Source: Chitinophagales bacterium
GTDB lineage: Bacteria; Bacteroidota; Bacteroidia; Chitinophagales; Chitinophagaceae
NCBI GenBank assembly: GCA_020636575.1
Contig: JACJXP010000001.1
Span: 1,240,001-1,304,000, forward strand
Reading direction: 5' to 3'
DNA: 64,000 bases
Shown: positions 16,110 through 24,587 of the stretch, piece by piece
Position numbering within the stretch: the stretch's first letter is position 1
Layout: every line of letters begins with the position of its first letter
Made by a program: the position numbers and the translations under genes
Notes under the pieces: model-generated
Database searches by the model: none
Told to the model about the DNA's origin: nothing
Seen by the model: the letters and a program-made list of their open reading frames with translations, nothing else

Positions 16110-16715
16110 ATGAAGTGCAGACCCGGATATTTTTTAGTTGTTTCGATCTTATTGATTTGTTTTTTGTTTTCCTGCAACAGCGATTATCATCCTGAACGTA
16201 CAAGGAGAGGGTATTTTAAGATCGACTTTCCCGAGAAAGAGTATAAACTATTTGATCAGCCAGGTTATCCTTACACATTCGAATACCCGGTGTATGCGAA
16301 TATTATAAAGGACACTACATTTTTTGGAGATAGGGCAGAGGATTGGTGGATCAATATCGATATTCCCCGTTTTAATGGCCGTATACATGTAAGTTATAAA
16401 CCCATCAACCAAAAGAATAAGATCGACTCATTGATCAATGATGGATTTAAAATGGCCTATAAGCAACATGTAGATGTTTCTACAGGGATCGAGGAAGCCA
16501 GGCTGGAAACTCCTAATCATATCAGCGGAATGTATTTTTCATTGGGTGGAAATACGGCTACGGCCAACCAGTTTTTTTTAACAGACAGTACAAAGCATTT
16601 TTTGCGGGGTGCCCTCTATTTTAATGCAGCCCCTAATGCAGATTCTCTTGGAATAGTGAATGATTTCCTTAAACAGGACCTGGAACATCTTATCAATACA
16701 ATGAAGTGGAAATAA
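16110..16715 (+). CDS. gldD: Gliding-motility lipoprotein GldD
   Basis: A 201-residue lipoprotein. The signal peptide ends in a lipobox with Cys22 (F-L-F-S-C). The mature part begins with the GldD signature RRGYFKIDFPEKEY and contains the conserved YPYTFEYPVYA and RFNGRIHVSYKPI segments. GldD is required for gliding in Flavobacterium and belongs to the machinery around the type IX secretion system. It starts 9 nt after gldE and is surely co-transcribed with it. In organisms that do not glide the gene can persist for secretion, so motility itself is not proved. Confidence 0.93.
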   Translation: MKCRPGYFLVVSILLICFLFSCNSDYHPERTRRGYFKIDFPEKEYKLFDQPGYPYTFEYPVYANIIKDTTFFGDRAEDWWINIDIPRFNGRIHVSYKPINQKNKIDSLINDGFKMAYKQHVDVSTGIEEARLETPNHISGMYFSLGGNTATANQFFLTDSTKHFLRGALYFNAAPNADSLGIVNDFLKQDLEHLINTMKWK

Positions 16716-16719
16716 GAAA

Positions 16720-16740
16720 GCCCGGTGGGTACAACCGGGC
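16720..16740. terminator. Hairpin between gldD and a convergent gene
   Basis: GCCCGGT and ACCGGGC form a 7-bp stem around a 7-nt loop. On the minus strand it is followed by TTTCTTATTT, on the plus strand by no T-run. It probably ends the minus-strand transcript and may also limit read-through from gldD. Confidence 0.5.
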
Positions 16741-16757
16741 CTCATGAAAACTCCCCT

Positions 16758-17174
16758 TTAAAGTTCTTTGTTGTCTATCTTTTTAATTTCGCTTTCTGAT
16801 GGTACGGGTAACAATTCTTCTTCATCAATATCTTCCCTGATCGGCGCCCGGCTAAATATTTTACGGTCTAATTTTTTGTGCTTTTTGACTTTAATTACTT
16901 TATCCTTTTTTACAACCTTTTTTGTGTTTGCTGGTTTGTCAGCAACAACTTCTTTTTTTGCAGTAACATTTTTTGACTCTTTCAGAGAGGTCTGTTTTTT
17001 TACTTCAGCTGTTTCGTTTGTAACGGGAATTGTTTCTTTGATCACCTTCTCTTTTGTGGGTTCGTCGTACATGTTGATGAACTCTTTTTTATGTCTTGTG
17101 TTCTTATAATCCACGAACCCATAAATACTAGCCCCGATCATTAAAGTGGCGCCGGCATACAGAATTGATTTCAT
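16758..17174 (-). CDS. Membrane-anchored Lys-rich protein, unknown function
   Basis: A 138-residue protein. One N-terminal membrane segment (about residues 4-20) is followed by a highly charged, low-complexity region dominated by Lys, Val, Glu and Thr (K-K-V-V-K-K-D-K-V-I-K-V-K-K) and an acidic end. No known domain is visible. The charge and lack of structure suggest an extended periplasmic tether, but there is no direct evidence. It is 36 nt downstream of the DUF2306 gene on the same strand and may share its transcript. Confidence 0.55.
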   Translation of the reverse strand: MKSILYAGATLMIGASIYGFVDYKNTRHKKEFINMYDEPTKEKVIKETIPVTNETAEVKKQTSLKESKNVTAKKEVVADKPANTKKVVKKDKVIKVKKHKKLDRKIFSRAPIREDIDEEELLPVPSESEIKKIDNKEL

Positions 17175-17210
17175 TGCTTTTGTTTTAAACGGTTTATAAA
17201 TAATATTTGA

Positions 17211-17933
17211 TCAGCCTTTTACAGAAAACGACTTGAGATAATTCTTGCTTTGCCGGTAAATGATCCATTCCGCAATGAGCATATTGCCGAGTACACTTAC
17301 CCAAAGAGAGAATTGATAATTCTCCATTAATTTCCAGTCAAGCAGGTAAAGAAGGATATAATAAACCCTGAACGTAACTGCGGTCATTGCCATAGCGTAG
17401 CTCCGGATCATCCATACTTTATGTGCTACAATATTTCTTTTGTGTATTGTGGAAAGCCCATAAAGAGTAGTAGTGAACCACCAGCCCGCCATAAACATAA
17501 AAAGGCATCTTTCCCAGAAACTACCTTTTGCAAAAAAAGCCATGTAAAGTCCTGTAGGGGCGCCAAGGAATAATACAACGGCCACATAAATTTTTCCGGA
17601 TATGCGATGAATGGCTTTCGATTTTTTTAACATGTAGCGGGAGAATTGTATTAATGCCGTCCCTATGCAAAGGGCACCGGCGGCAATATGGATATAAAAG
17701 CAGGTGTTATAAAGATTACTTTGAAATAATAAACTTCTCTCTGCTATAAAATCGAAATCCTTGCTAAATGAAAAGTAAGGGAGTGTGTTATATATAAGCA
17801 AAAGACTTAAACCAGTTACCGGTATCCAGAATAACATTCGGAAAAGAATCCGGGAAGATTGTTGTAGTGTGAGTATCCTTGAGTTTTGCATACAGCGGTT
17901 TGTTCTGTGATGCCGGAGAGTTGTAAAGTCCAT
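17211..17933 (-). CDS. DUF2306-type membrane protein
   Basis: A 240-residue integral membrane protein with about six hydrophobic segments. The pattern LYNTCFYIHIAAGALCIGTALIQFSR, with a conserved His in the second segment and HRISGKIYV after it, and VAHKVWMIRSYAMAM later, is that of the DUF2306 family. The conserved histidines resemble those of heme-binding membrane proteins, but the function is unknown. The first 25 residues are basic and unlike a membrane start, so translation may begin at Met15 instead of the first ATG. Confidence 0.75.
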   Translation of the reverse strand: MDFTTLRHHRTNRCMQNSRILTLQQSSRILFRMLFWIPVTGLSLLLIYNTLPYFSFSKDFDFIAERSLLFQSNLYNTCFYIHIAAGALCIGTALIQFSRYMLKKSKAIHRISGKIYVAVVLFLGAPTGLYMAFFAKGSFWERCLFMFMAGWWFTTTLYGLSTIHKRNIVAHKVWMIRSYAMAMTAVTFRVYYILLYLLDWKLMENYQFSLWVSVLGNMLIAEWIIYRQSKNYLKSFSVKG

Positions 17934-18013
17934 ACAAGATCCCTGTTAGAACTATGTTAAAGGAATTAACTTATGGATGGTAACTTTACGATTCTGAAAT
18001 CAACTGTAAAACC

Positions 18014-19813
18014 ATGAGCTGTTTTCGAAAGTTAGTTTTCTTATCATCAATTGTTTTGATTGGGGTTTCAACCTTCGGTCAGGAGGCTGCTGCAGTGGAC
18101 ACTATTAAAGCTTCCCTGGCAAAGGCTACGACTGCTGCTGAAAAAGTTTCCGTACTTGATAACCTTTCCAGGACCCTGATGAATGTGAATATTCAGGAAG
18201 CAGATAAATATGGCCAGCAAATGGTCGAGGTTGCAGAAGAGTCCAGGGACAGGGAGCTAATGGTAAAAACATATATCTCAAATGGGCTACGCAATAGTTA
18301 TTTTGCCGGGGTCAAAGAATATCTTAAGAAATCGATTGACTATTATGAGAAAGGGCTGAGCCTGGCAAGAGAAAACAGGCTCGAAGAGTTAGCAACTGAT
18401 GCACTCACTAAGCTGGCATCAGTATATCTTTCGGTTCCGGATTATGATAAAGCCAGTGATTATATCGGGCAAGCAGCGTCAACAGCTTCTGTAGTCGAAA
18501 ATGATAGCCTGCAATCAGTTGTACTACAAACGCAGGGAGATGTACATCTTGCTAAAAATGCAAAGATCGAGGCATTGCGTTTCTACCTTAGTTCATTACG
18601 TCTTGCTGAGAAGATAAAAGATCATCGTCTGATCAGAGATAGCTATGTCAGGTTGTCTAATTTCTATTCAAAGATCGAAGATCATGACAGGGCAATTGAT
18701 TATTACACCCTGGCTTATAAGGAACTGGATAACATGGACACCAGGAACGTACCTTATCAGCGGGTAATTGACATTAATAGTATTGGTAACCTTTTCGCTG
18801 CTAAAAAAAGCTATGATCTTGCTATAAAATATCATGAAAGATCTTTGGCAATGGCTGATTCACTTAAGTTCCCCAACTTAAAAGTGCCAACCTATGTCAG
18901 TTTGTTAAACCACTACCTTGGAAGGGATGAACCAGAACTGGCTCTCCAATTTCTTAATTCTAAACAGGGAAAAAATCTTCTGACTTTCTTGTCACAGTTT
19001 GGATTATCCGGAGCTGGAGATGATGCTTATGCAGTTATTTATACCGGAATCGGAAAGATAGATTCTGCCAAGTATTATTTTGAAAAAGCATCAGCATATT
19101 ACGAAAATATAGCTAATGAAATGATGCGGGCCAACTTCTATGGACATAAAGCCGCCATGTATAAAAAAAGCGGAGAATATAATAAGTCGATAGATATCCT
19201 GTTAAAGGCTCAAGAAATAGCCAAAAAAAACGGACAACTTGAATTGCTTTCAAAGGCAGCAAAAGAGTTGGACACTTTATATGCACTTTCAGGCAACTAT
19301 GAGCTTTCCAGACAATATGGTTCTTTGCATTACTTGTATAAAGACAGTCTGGATAAATTAAGCCGGGAAAAGGAACTGGTCCAGGTAGAAGCGCAGGACG
19401 AACAGGAAAGACAAAGAATACTTGCCGAGGAAATGGCTGAAAAAAAGAGACGTCGTAATAACATTCAATATCTTGGTATAACCATAGGAATAGCTGCTTT
19501 TTTTGTGGTCCTGGTTTTATTAGGTATGTTCAAAGTTTCAGAAGGAATGATCAAAGCCATAGGTTTCTTCGTATTTCTCATGCTTTTTGAATTCATTTTC
19601 CTTGTATTTAAAAAGAAAATAGCAGGTATAACGCATGGAGAGCCGTTAAAGGATCTTTTTTTCATGATCGGACTGGCGGCATTGTTATTACCGTTACATC
19701 ATTGGCTTGAGCACCGGGTTATTAAATTTCTTACATCACATAACAGGCTTACGGCTGCAGGCCGTCATATCCGGTCGAAATTATTTCGTCGTTCGGGTAA
19801 AGATGAACATTGA
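18014..19813 (+). CDS. Secreted TPR protein with C-terminal membrane segments
   Basis: A 599-residue protein. Signal peptide (to about residue 22), some ten TPR-like repeats (for example RAIDYYTLAYKELDNMDT, YDLAIKYHERSLAMADSL, EYNKSIDILLKAQEIAKK), a charged coiled-coil stretch rich in Glu, Arg and Lys (about 445-480), then three membrane segments (about 485-505, 515-535, 545-562) and a basic tail. The first two parts resemble the sensor half of Bacteroidota TPR histidine kinases, but no kinase, helix-turn-helix or other output domain follows. It stands alone as a transcription unit. Its partner is unknown. Confidence 0.7.
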   Translation: MSCFRKLVFLSSIVLIGVSTFGQEAAAVDTIKASLAKATTAAEKVSVLDNLSRTLMNVNIQEADKYGQQMVEVAEESRDRELMVKTYISNGLRNSYFAGVKEYLKKSIDYYEKGLSLARENRLEELATDALTKLASVYLSVPDYDKASDYIGQAASTASVVENDSLQSVVLQTQGDVHLAKNAKIEALRFYLSSLRLAEKIKDHRLIRDSYVRLSNFYSKIEDHDRAIDYYTLAYKELDNMDTRNVPYQRVIDINSIGNLFAAKKSYDLAIKYHERSLAMADSLKFPNLKVPTYVSLLNHYLGRDEPELALQFLNSKQGKNLLTFLSQFGLSGAGDDAYAVIYTGIGKIDSAKYYFEKASAYYENIANEMMRANFYGHKAAMYKKSGEYNKSIDILLKAQEIAKKNGQLELLSKAAKELDTLYALSGNYELSRQYGSLHYLYKDSLDKLSREKELVQVEAQDEQERQRILAEEMAEKKRRRNNIQYLGITIGIAAFFVVLVLLGMFKVSEGMIKAIGFFVFLMLFEFIFLVFKKKIAGITHGEPLKDLFFMIGLAALLLPLHHWLEHRVIKFLTSHNRLTAAGRHIRSKLFRRSGKDEH

Positions 19814-19821
19814 TGCAGTAT

Positions 19822-19829
19822 TACCTTTG
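19822..19829 (+). promoter_or_regulatory. -7 box (TACCTTTG) before the DUF3109 gene
   Basis: A perfect TAnnTTTG element 17 nt upstream of the TTG start. It supports a new transcript for the DUF3109 gene and lutB. Confidence 0.5.
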
Positions 19830-19846
19830 CAAAAATTTTTATTTAC

Positions 19847-20449
19847 TTGATTGTAATAGATAACATACTTATTAGCGAGGAAATAGTTGAAAAAAGATTT
19901 GTATGCGACCTTTCTAAATGCAAAGGAGGGTGCTGTGAAGATGGTGCTGCCGGTGCGCCTCTGGAGAAAGAGGAAATGGGGATTATAAATGATGTATTTG
20001 AAAAAGTAAAAGCATATCTGACAGCCGATGCTATCGCTGAGATCGGGAAAAAAGGGAAGTATGTATATGACACGGAGTTTGAGTGGGTGACGCCAACATT
20101 AGACAGTGACAATGAGATTTGCGTTTACGGATCAAGAGATAAGAATGGGATCATTAAATGTGCATTTGAGCAGGCTTATAATGACGGGGTTATCCAATGG
20201 AAAAAACCGATCAGCTGCCATCTTTATCCTATGATCAGTAAAAAAGGAAAGCATGGAGATTATGAACGGGTTAATTATGAGCCCCGGGAAAACCTTTGCA
20301 GCCCGGCTTGTAGTTTGGGAGAAGAGCTTAAGGTCCCTGTGTACCAGTTTTTAAAAGAGCCAATTATTCGTAAATATGGAGAAGAATTTTACGAAGCATT
20401 GGATACAATTGCGAAAGGTGAATGGGAAGAAATAGATTTTAAAGAATAA
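19847..20449 (+). CDS. DUF3109-family cysteine-rich protein
   Basis: A 200-residue protein with a cysteine cluster near the N-terminus (CDLSKCKGGCC, about residues 24-34), followed by single cysteines in NEICVYG, IIKCAFE, ISCHLYPM and ENLCSPAC. This spacing is that of DUF3109, distantly related to YkgJ zinc or iron-sulfur proteins. The role is unknown. The start is a TTG; no ATG exists before the conserved region, and the upstream promoter box fits. It lies 12 nt before lutB and is almost certainly co-transcribed with it. Confidence 0.82.
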   Translation: MIVIDNILISEEIVEKRFVCDLSKCKGGCCEDGAAGAPLEKEEMGIINDVFEKVKAYLTADAIAEIGKKGKYVYDTEFEWVTPTLDSDNEICVYGSRDKNGIIKCAFEQAYNDGVIQWKKPISCHLYPMISKKGKHGDYERVNYEPRENLCSPACSLGEELKVPVYQFLKEPIIRKYGEEFYEALDTIAKGEWEEIDFKE

Positions 20450-20461
20450 ACAATTTCAACT

Positions 20462-21838
20462 GTGAAAGAAACTTTTGAAAATTTTATAGCTAAAAGCACA
20501 GTAAAGGCAGCGGATAAGGAACACAGAAGAAAGATCAATTTCAATATTGGTAAATATAATTCGGTGGTGCCGGCGGGAAAAAGTCAATTCCTGGATGTGA
20601 ATCTTTTAAGGGAAAAGGCAAAGAATATCAAATGGAAAGCCCTGGAGACACTGGATAAGCAGCTTGAAACTTTTGAAGCCAATATTTCCAGAAAGGGAGC
20701 AAAGGTTATTTGGGCTGAGAATGCTGAACAGGCACTGGAAGAGATCAGGAAAATATGCGAAGAGAAGAATTGCAAAACGCTGGTGAAGAGTAAGAGTATG
20801 GTCACTGAAGAAATCCACCTGAACGCTTTTTTAGAAAAACAGGGTATTGAAAGTGTGGAAACGGACCTGGGAGAATATATCCAGCAACTGGATGGTGAAC
20901 CGCCTTATCATATTGTAACACCGGCGATGCATAAGAGTAAAGAAGATGTTGCAAAGCTATTTTCAGAAAAACTGGGTACTGACCCAAAGGCCACACCAGA
21001 AGAGTTAACATTGATTGCCCGGAAAACGTTAAGAGAAAAATATATACAGGCAGAAATCGGAGTGACAGGTGCCAATTTTATCATTGCGGATACAGGATCC
21101 ATCGCTGTTACAGAAAATGAGGGTAATGCCCGCCTGAGCAGTGCATGGCCTAAGACCCATATTGTAATTGCCGGTATTGAGAAAGTAATTCCTTCTATCA
21201 ATGACCTGGCTTTATTTTGGCCTTTGTTGTCAACATTTGGTACCGGTCAAAGAGTAACTGTATATAACAGTATTATAAGCGGACCCCGGCAATCAACTGA
21301 AAAAGACGGACCGGAAGAAATGTATGTCATTCTTTTAGATAATGGACGTACTACTATTTTGGCTAACGAAAAGCAAAGAGAAAGCTTGTACTGTATTCGT
21401 TGTGGCGCTTGTCTCAATGCATGCCCTGTTTATAAAAATATAGGGGGTCATAGTTATGGGGCTACATATAGCGGCCCTATTGGTTCAGTAATAACACCTC
21501 ATCTTAAAAATATGAACGAATGGAAGCATTTAAGTTATGCTTCATCACTTTGCGGTAACTGTACAGAAGTTTGTGCCGTAAAGATCAATTTGCATGAATT
21601 GCTTTTGGAAAACAGACATGAGGCTGTAGAAAGTGGCTTAACGAGTTTCAGTGAGAAAATGGCATGGAGAATGTGGAAACAGGGAATGCTTCATCGCAAA
21701 TGGATGAACATGGTAGGAGGCAAGATGAAAAACAAGGTAGTAAATGGAATGATAAAAGGCTGGAAAGAGTATCGGGGAGAAATTCACTTCCCTCAAAAGT
21801 CATTCAATCAGCAATGGAAGGAGAAGAATAAGAGTTAA
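20462..21838 (+). CDS. lutB: LutB-like iron-sulfur protein (lactate utilisation)
   Basis: A 458-residue protein with a GTG start. The N-terminal two thirds are the DUF162 (LUD) domain (DTGSIAVTENEGNARL, IAGIEKVIP). The C-terminal part has ferredoxin-type clusters CIRCGACLNACP (about residues 310-321) and CGNCTEVC (about 363-370), and a basic tail. LutB works with LutA and LutC to oxidise L-lactate to pyruvate; in Bacteroidota similar proteins may serve other electron-transfer roles. LutC lies 17 kb away (38952-39587) and no lutA is in the window. Confidence 0.88.
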   Translation: MKETFENFIAKSTVKAADKEHRRKINFNIGKYNSVVPAGKSQFLDVNLLREKAKNIKWKALETLDKQLETFEANISRKGAKVIWAENAEQALEEIRKICEEKNCKTLVKSKSMVTEEIHLNAFLEKQGIESVETDLGEYIQQLDGEPPYHIVTPAMHKSKEDVAKLFSEKLGTDPKATPEELTLIARKTLREKYIQAEIGVTGANFIIADTGSIAVTENEGNARLSSAWPKTHIVIAGIEKVIPSINDLALFWPLLSTFGTGQRVTVYNSIISGPRQSTEKDGPEEMYVILLDNGRTTILANEKQRESLYCIRCGACLNACPVYKNIGGHSYGATYSGPIGSVITPHLKNMNEWKHLSYASSLCGNCTEVCAVKINLHELLLENRHEAVESGLTSFSEKMAWRMWKQGMLHRKWMNMVGGKMKNKVVNGMIKGWKEYRGEIHFPQKSFNQQWKEKNKS

Positions 21839-21842
21839 AAAT

Positions 21843-21871
21843 CTTTCCCTGTCGAAAACCGACAGGGAAAG
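21843..21871 (-). terminator. Strong hairpin terminator after the thioredoxin-TPR gene
   Basis: CTTTCCCTGTCG and CGACAGGGAAAG form a perfect 12-bp stem around a 5-nt loop. On the minus strand it is followed by ATTTTTAA. It lies 9 nt past the stop of the minus-strand gene and 4 nt past the lutB stop, so it probably serves both. Confidence 0.8.
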
Positions 21872-21880
21872 AAACTAAAG

Positions 21881-22768
21881 CTAGCTTTTTTCTTTACTCT
21901 TTGCTTCGTATAAAAGATCTAAGATCCCTTTTAATTTTTCAGGATCTCTATTAAGTCTCAGCGATCTTTCAAGATAAAATACAGCACTTGAATAGAAATC
22001 ATTTTTTAAATAAGCTTCCCCAAGGCTTTCAGCTACAATCGCAGTTTCAGAAAAAAGATAATTGTTTGATTGGAAGATTTTCAGGGCTTCCTTCTTTTTC
22101 CCTTGTCGAAGAAATACATGCGCCAGGCTATTTAGTTCATGTTCGTCCCTGACCAACTGGCCTAACTGTCCAGCCATACTTCGATAGCTTAAATTTTCAT
22201 TAGAGAAAGTTCCGTTATTCAGCCAATTTCTGATCAGGCCAAATGAATGATAATTGGGTTGATAGCTGTAACCGGATACAATATCCAGTAGATCCTGTTC
22301 CAGGGAATTGACCGGAAATTCAGTGATGCGGTTGATCTCTTCTTCGTTTTTATAAATAATAAATGTAGGCACTCGGAAAATTCCTTTACCTTCTTCTTCA
22401 TGTCCCGGGCTTTGTTTGAGCAGAGTGTCCCTGTTGCCAACTGCGATCATTTGTACTTTTTCCATAGGAAAAGATATTTCATGAAGTAGTTTTAAAAAAT
22501 GGGGAACTTCTCTTTTGCTGTCACCACACCACGAGCCAAAAAAGATCTCCATGGTACAGTTTTTAAATAAATCGGGATCTGATAGTTTTTTTGCTTCTGG
22601 TCCCGGCTTGTAATTGTTATAGGCTTCCTGGAACCAATCAATATAAGGTGTTTGCAGAAGGCTTTCTTTATCACATTTACCCAGTAATATTGGTTGTTTA
22701 CTTATTGTTATTTGTGCATAGGCTGATGTAGCTATAAGAATGCTTATAGCCAAGAATATCTTAGACAT
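21881..22768 (-). CDS. Exported thioredoxin-fold protein with C-terminal TPR-like helices
   Basis: A 295-residue protein. Signal peptide to about residue 18 (S-A-Y-A), thioredoxin-like domain with the active-site motif W-C-G-D-S (Cys81, Ser84) and cis-Pro region FRVPTFIIYK, then helical repeats (EALKIFQSNNYLFSE, AIVAESLGEAYLKNDFYSSAVFYLERSL) like one or two TPRs. The second cysteine of the usual CxxC is Ser, so it may act as a monothiol reductase or binding protein rather than a classical oxidoreductase. A second protein with the same CxxS feature is at 42406-42939. Confidence 0.75.
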   Translation of the reverse strand: MSKIFLAISILIATSAYAQITISKQPILLGKCDKESLLQTPYIDWFQEAYNNYKPGPEAKKLSDPDLFKNCTMEIFFGSWCGDSKREVPHFLKLLHEISFPMEKVQMIAVGNRDTLLKQSPGHEEEGKGIFRVPTFIIYKNEEEINRITEFPVNSLEQDLLDIVSGYSYQPNYHSFGLIRNWLNNGTFSNENLSYRSMAGQLGQLVRDEHELNSLAHVFLRQGKKKEALKIFQSNNYLFSETAIVAESLGEAYLKNDFYSSAVFYLERSLRLNRDPEKLKGILDLLYEAKSKEKS

Positions 22769-22842
22769 AAAATTTAATTATGAATTGATCAAATTGTTTT
22801 GAATTCAGTTATATCCAATGAGGATAAAAAGTAATAGGAATA

Positions 22843-23184
22843 TCAGCTTACAAATGACGGAGGATGAAATAAGGCTTCTGGAAACCCTTCGGGCAAAAGT
22901 TCGGTTAGGTGTTCTATTTTTTTTATTTCTATTGGGAATAAAACTATCCCGAAAATGGAATTGTTTATGCTGAAAAAATTGTCAGGATGTAAATGAGTAT
23001 GCCCTTTTTGTAATGGATTTTCAGAACTAAGAGGATTATCCGTGTCAAGAATATCTTCACAATCGCATTTGGCAGTTACGGTAAATATTTTCCCGGTTAG
23101 CCTGCATTCGAGGTAGCTGGCCTGCCGCACATATTGCGAGATCATAAATACCAGCAAAAGAATTATGGAGATAGTTTTTCTCAA
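22843..23184 (-). CDS. Small exported protein, unknown function
   Basis: A 113-residue product with a TTG start; the frame is closed just upstream and the next ATG would cut into the signal peptide. The first 18 residues are hydrophobic. The mature part has three cysteines (E-C-R-L-T-G-K and C-D-C-E) and several histidines (K-G-H-T-H-L-H). The Cys/His content suggests metal binding, but no known motif fits. It lies alone between two oppositely oriented genes. Confidence 0.55.
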   Translation of the reverse strand: MRKTISIILLLVFMISQYVRQASYLECRLTGKIFTVTAKCDCEDILDTDNPLSSENPLQKGHTHLHPDNFFSINNSIFGIVLFPIEIKKIEHLTELLPEGFPEALFHPPSFVS

Positions 23185-23288
23185 TTACAGCCGTTGGTTT
23201 TTTGGCAGACGTAATTTTGGGGAAATGGATGCATGATAAGATAAAAAACTTCAGTTTCAGATAAGTATATTCGTTCAAAGAATCATTT

Positions 23289-24587
23289 GTGCTCATTTAT
23301 ACTGATACAATATCACCACGGCTTCGATACATAATATCGTTCTTTTCAGATTGTATTGGGATTGAGGATTTTAGAATTACAAGTGATGAAGAAGAATTCT
23401 TAAACTACTCTGGTCCCCGGATCAATTACAGCAATTCAAAAATTGCAGAGGAGGAAATCCATGTAGTGCCTGTTGCACTTTTAATGGAGACTGGGGTCAG
23501 GGAGCAAAATATCACTATTTCCAGGTGGGATGGACTTGAATCTTTTTTTAAAACAAATGGGGATCTTCCTTTTGACATATTTGCCGCTTCGTTCTACCTG
23601 GTGACTTGTTATGAAGAATATCTACCGCACCAAAAAGATATGTATGGCCGGTATGCCCATGAGAATTCTATTGCGTTCAGGGAAGGGTTTCTGCAAATAC
23701 CATTAGTCAATCTTTGGTTTATGGAGTTTGCTAAACTTATCCGTCAAAAATTTCCTTCTGTTCAGCTTAGCCAACCTTCATTCAAATTTCTTCCCACTTA
23801 TGATATAGATGAATCGTATGCTTACCTGCATAAACCAGGCTGGGTAAATTTTGGAGGACAGGTTAAAGATGTAATAAAAGGCAATTTTCAAAATCTCCGA
23901 TTACGAAGTAAAGTAGTAAAAGGGTTGGGCCAGGATCCTTATGATGCATTTGACTGGATGGATCAATTGCATGCCGAGTTTGCATTGGAACCCATTTATT
24001 TCTTTCTGATGGCTGAAAAAAGGAGCCGATATGATAAAAATATTCTTGCTTCTGAAACATCCCAACAGGAGTTGATAAACAGACTTGCTACAAAATACCC
24101 CATTGGCCTTCATCCGTCATGGCAAAGTGGTGATAAGACAGAATTGCTTGAAAAAGAGAAAAAGCTTCTTGAACAAATTATATCACAACCAGTCACTTCT
24201 TCAAGGCAGCATTATATCAGGCTTACATTGCCCCAAACTTATCGGCAACTTATTTCAGCAGGCATGTTGGAGGATTACTCAATGGGCTATGGTAGTATCA
24301 ATGGATTCAGGGCTTCAATAGCAACTCCTTTTTATTGGTATGATCTTGAAAAGGAAGAACAGACTTCTTTGAAGGTATTTCCGTTCTGTTTCATGGAGGC
24401 AAATTCTTATTATGAACAACAATTTACAGGTGATCAGGCGCTTGAGGAAATGTTTCATTACTATACCCAGGTAAAAGAAGTGAATGGCACTTTTATTACT
24501 ATCTGGCACAATACCTTTTTAGGAACTGCCTCCCGTTTTGATGGATGGAGAGATATTTACAAGACATTTATTAAGAGAATAATCTAA
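23289..24587 (+). CDS. Polysaccharide deacetylase-family protein
   Basis: A 432-residue protein with a GTG start. An N-terminal domain of about 120 residues (FDIFAASFYLVTCYEEYLP) is typical of a Bacteroidota subfamily of carbohydrate esterase family 4-like proteins. The core carries FLPTYDIDESYAY, which supplies the metal-binding Asp residues of the NodB fold, and IGLHPSWQS, which supplies the His region. A GFRASIATPFYWYDL segment near the end matches the later catalytic motif. It probably deacetylates or binds a surface glycan. There is no signal peptide, so it may act in the cytoplasm on precursors. It overlaps the end of the converging DMT gene by 4 nt. Confidence 0.78.
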   Translation: MLIYTDTISPRLRYIISFFSDCIGIEDFRITSDEEEFLNYSGPRINYSNSKIAEEEIHVVPVALLMETGVREQNITISRWDGLESFFKTNGDLPFDIFAASFYLVTCYEEYLPHQKDMYGRYAHENSIAFREGFLQIPLVNLWFMEFAKLIRQKFPSVQLSQPSFKFLPTYDIDESYAYLHKPGWVNFGGQVKDVIKGNFQNLRLRSKVVKGLGQDPYDAFDWMDQLHAEFALEPIYFFLMAEKRSRYDKNILASETSQQELINRLATKYPIGLHPSWQSGDKTELLEKEKKLLEQIISQPVTSSRQHYIRLTLPQTYRQLISAGMLEDYSMGYGSINGFRASIATPFYWYDLEKEEQTSLKVFPFCFMEANSYYEQQFTGDQALEEMFHYYTQVKEVNGTFITIWHNTFLGTASRFDGWRDIYKTFIKRII

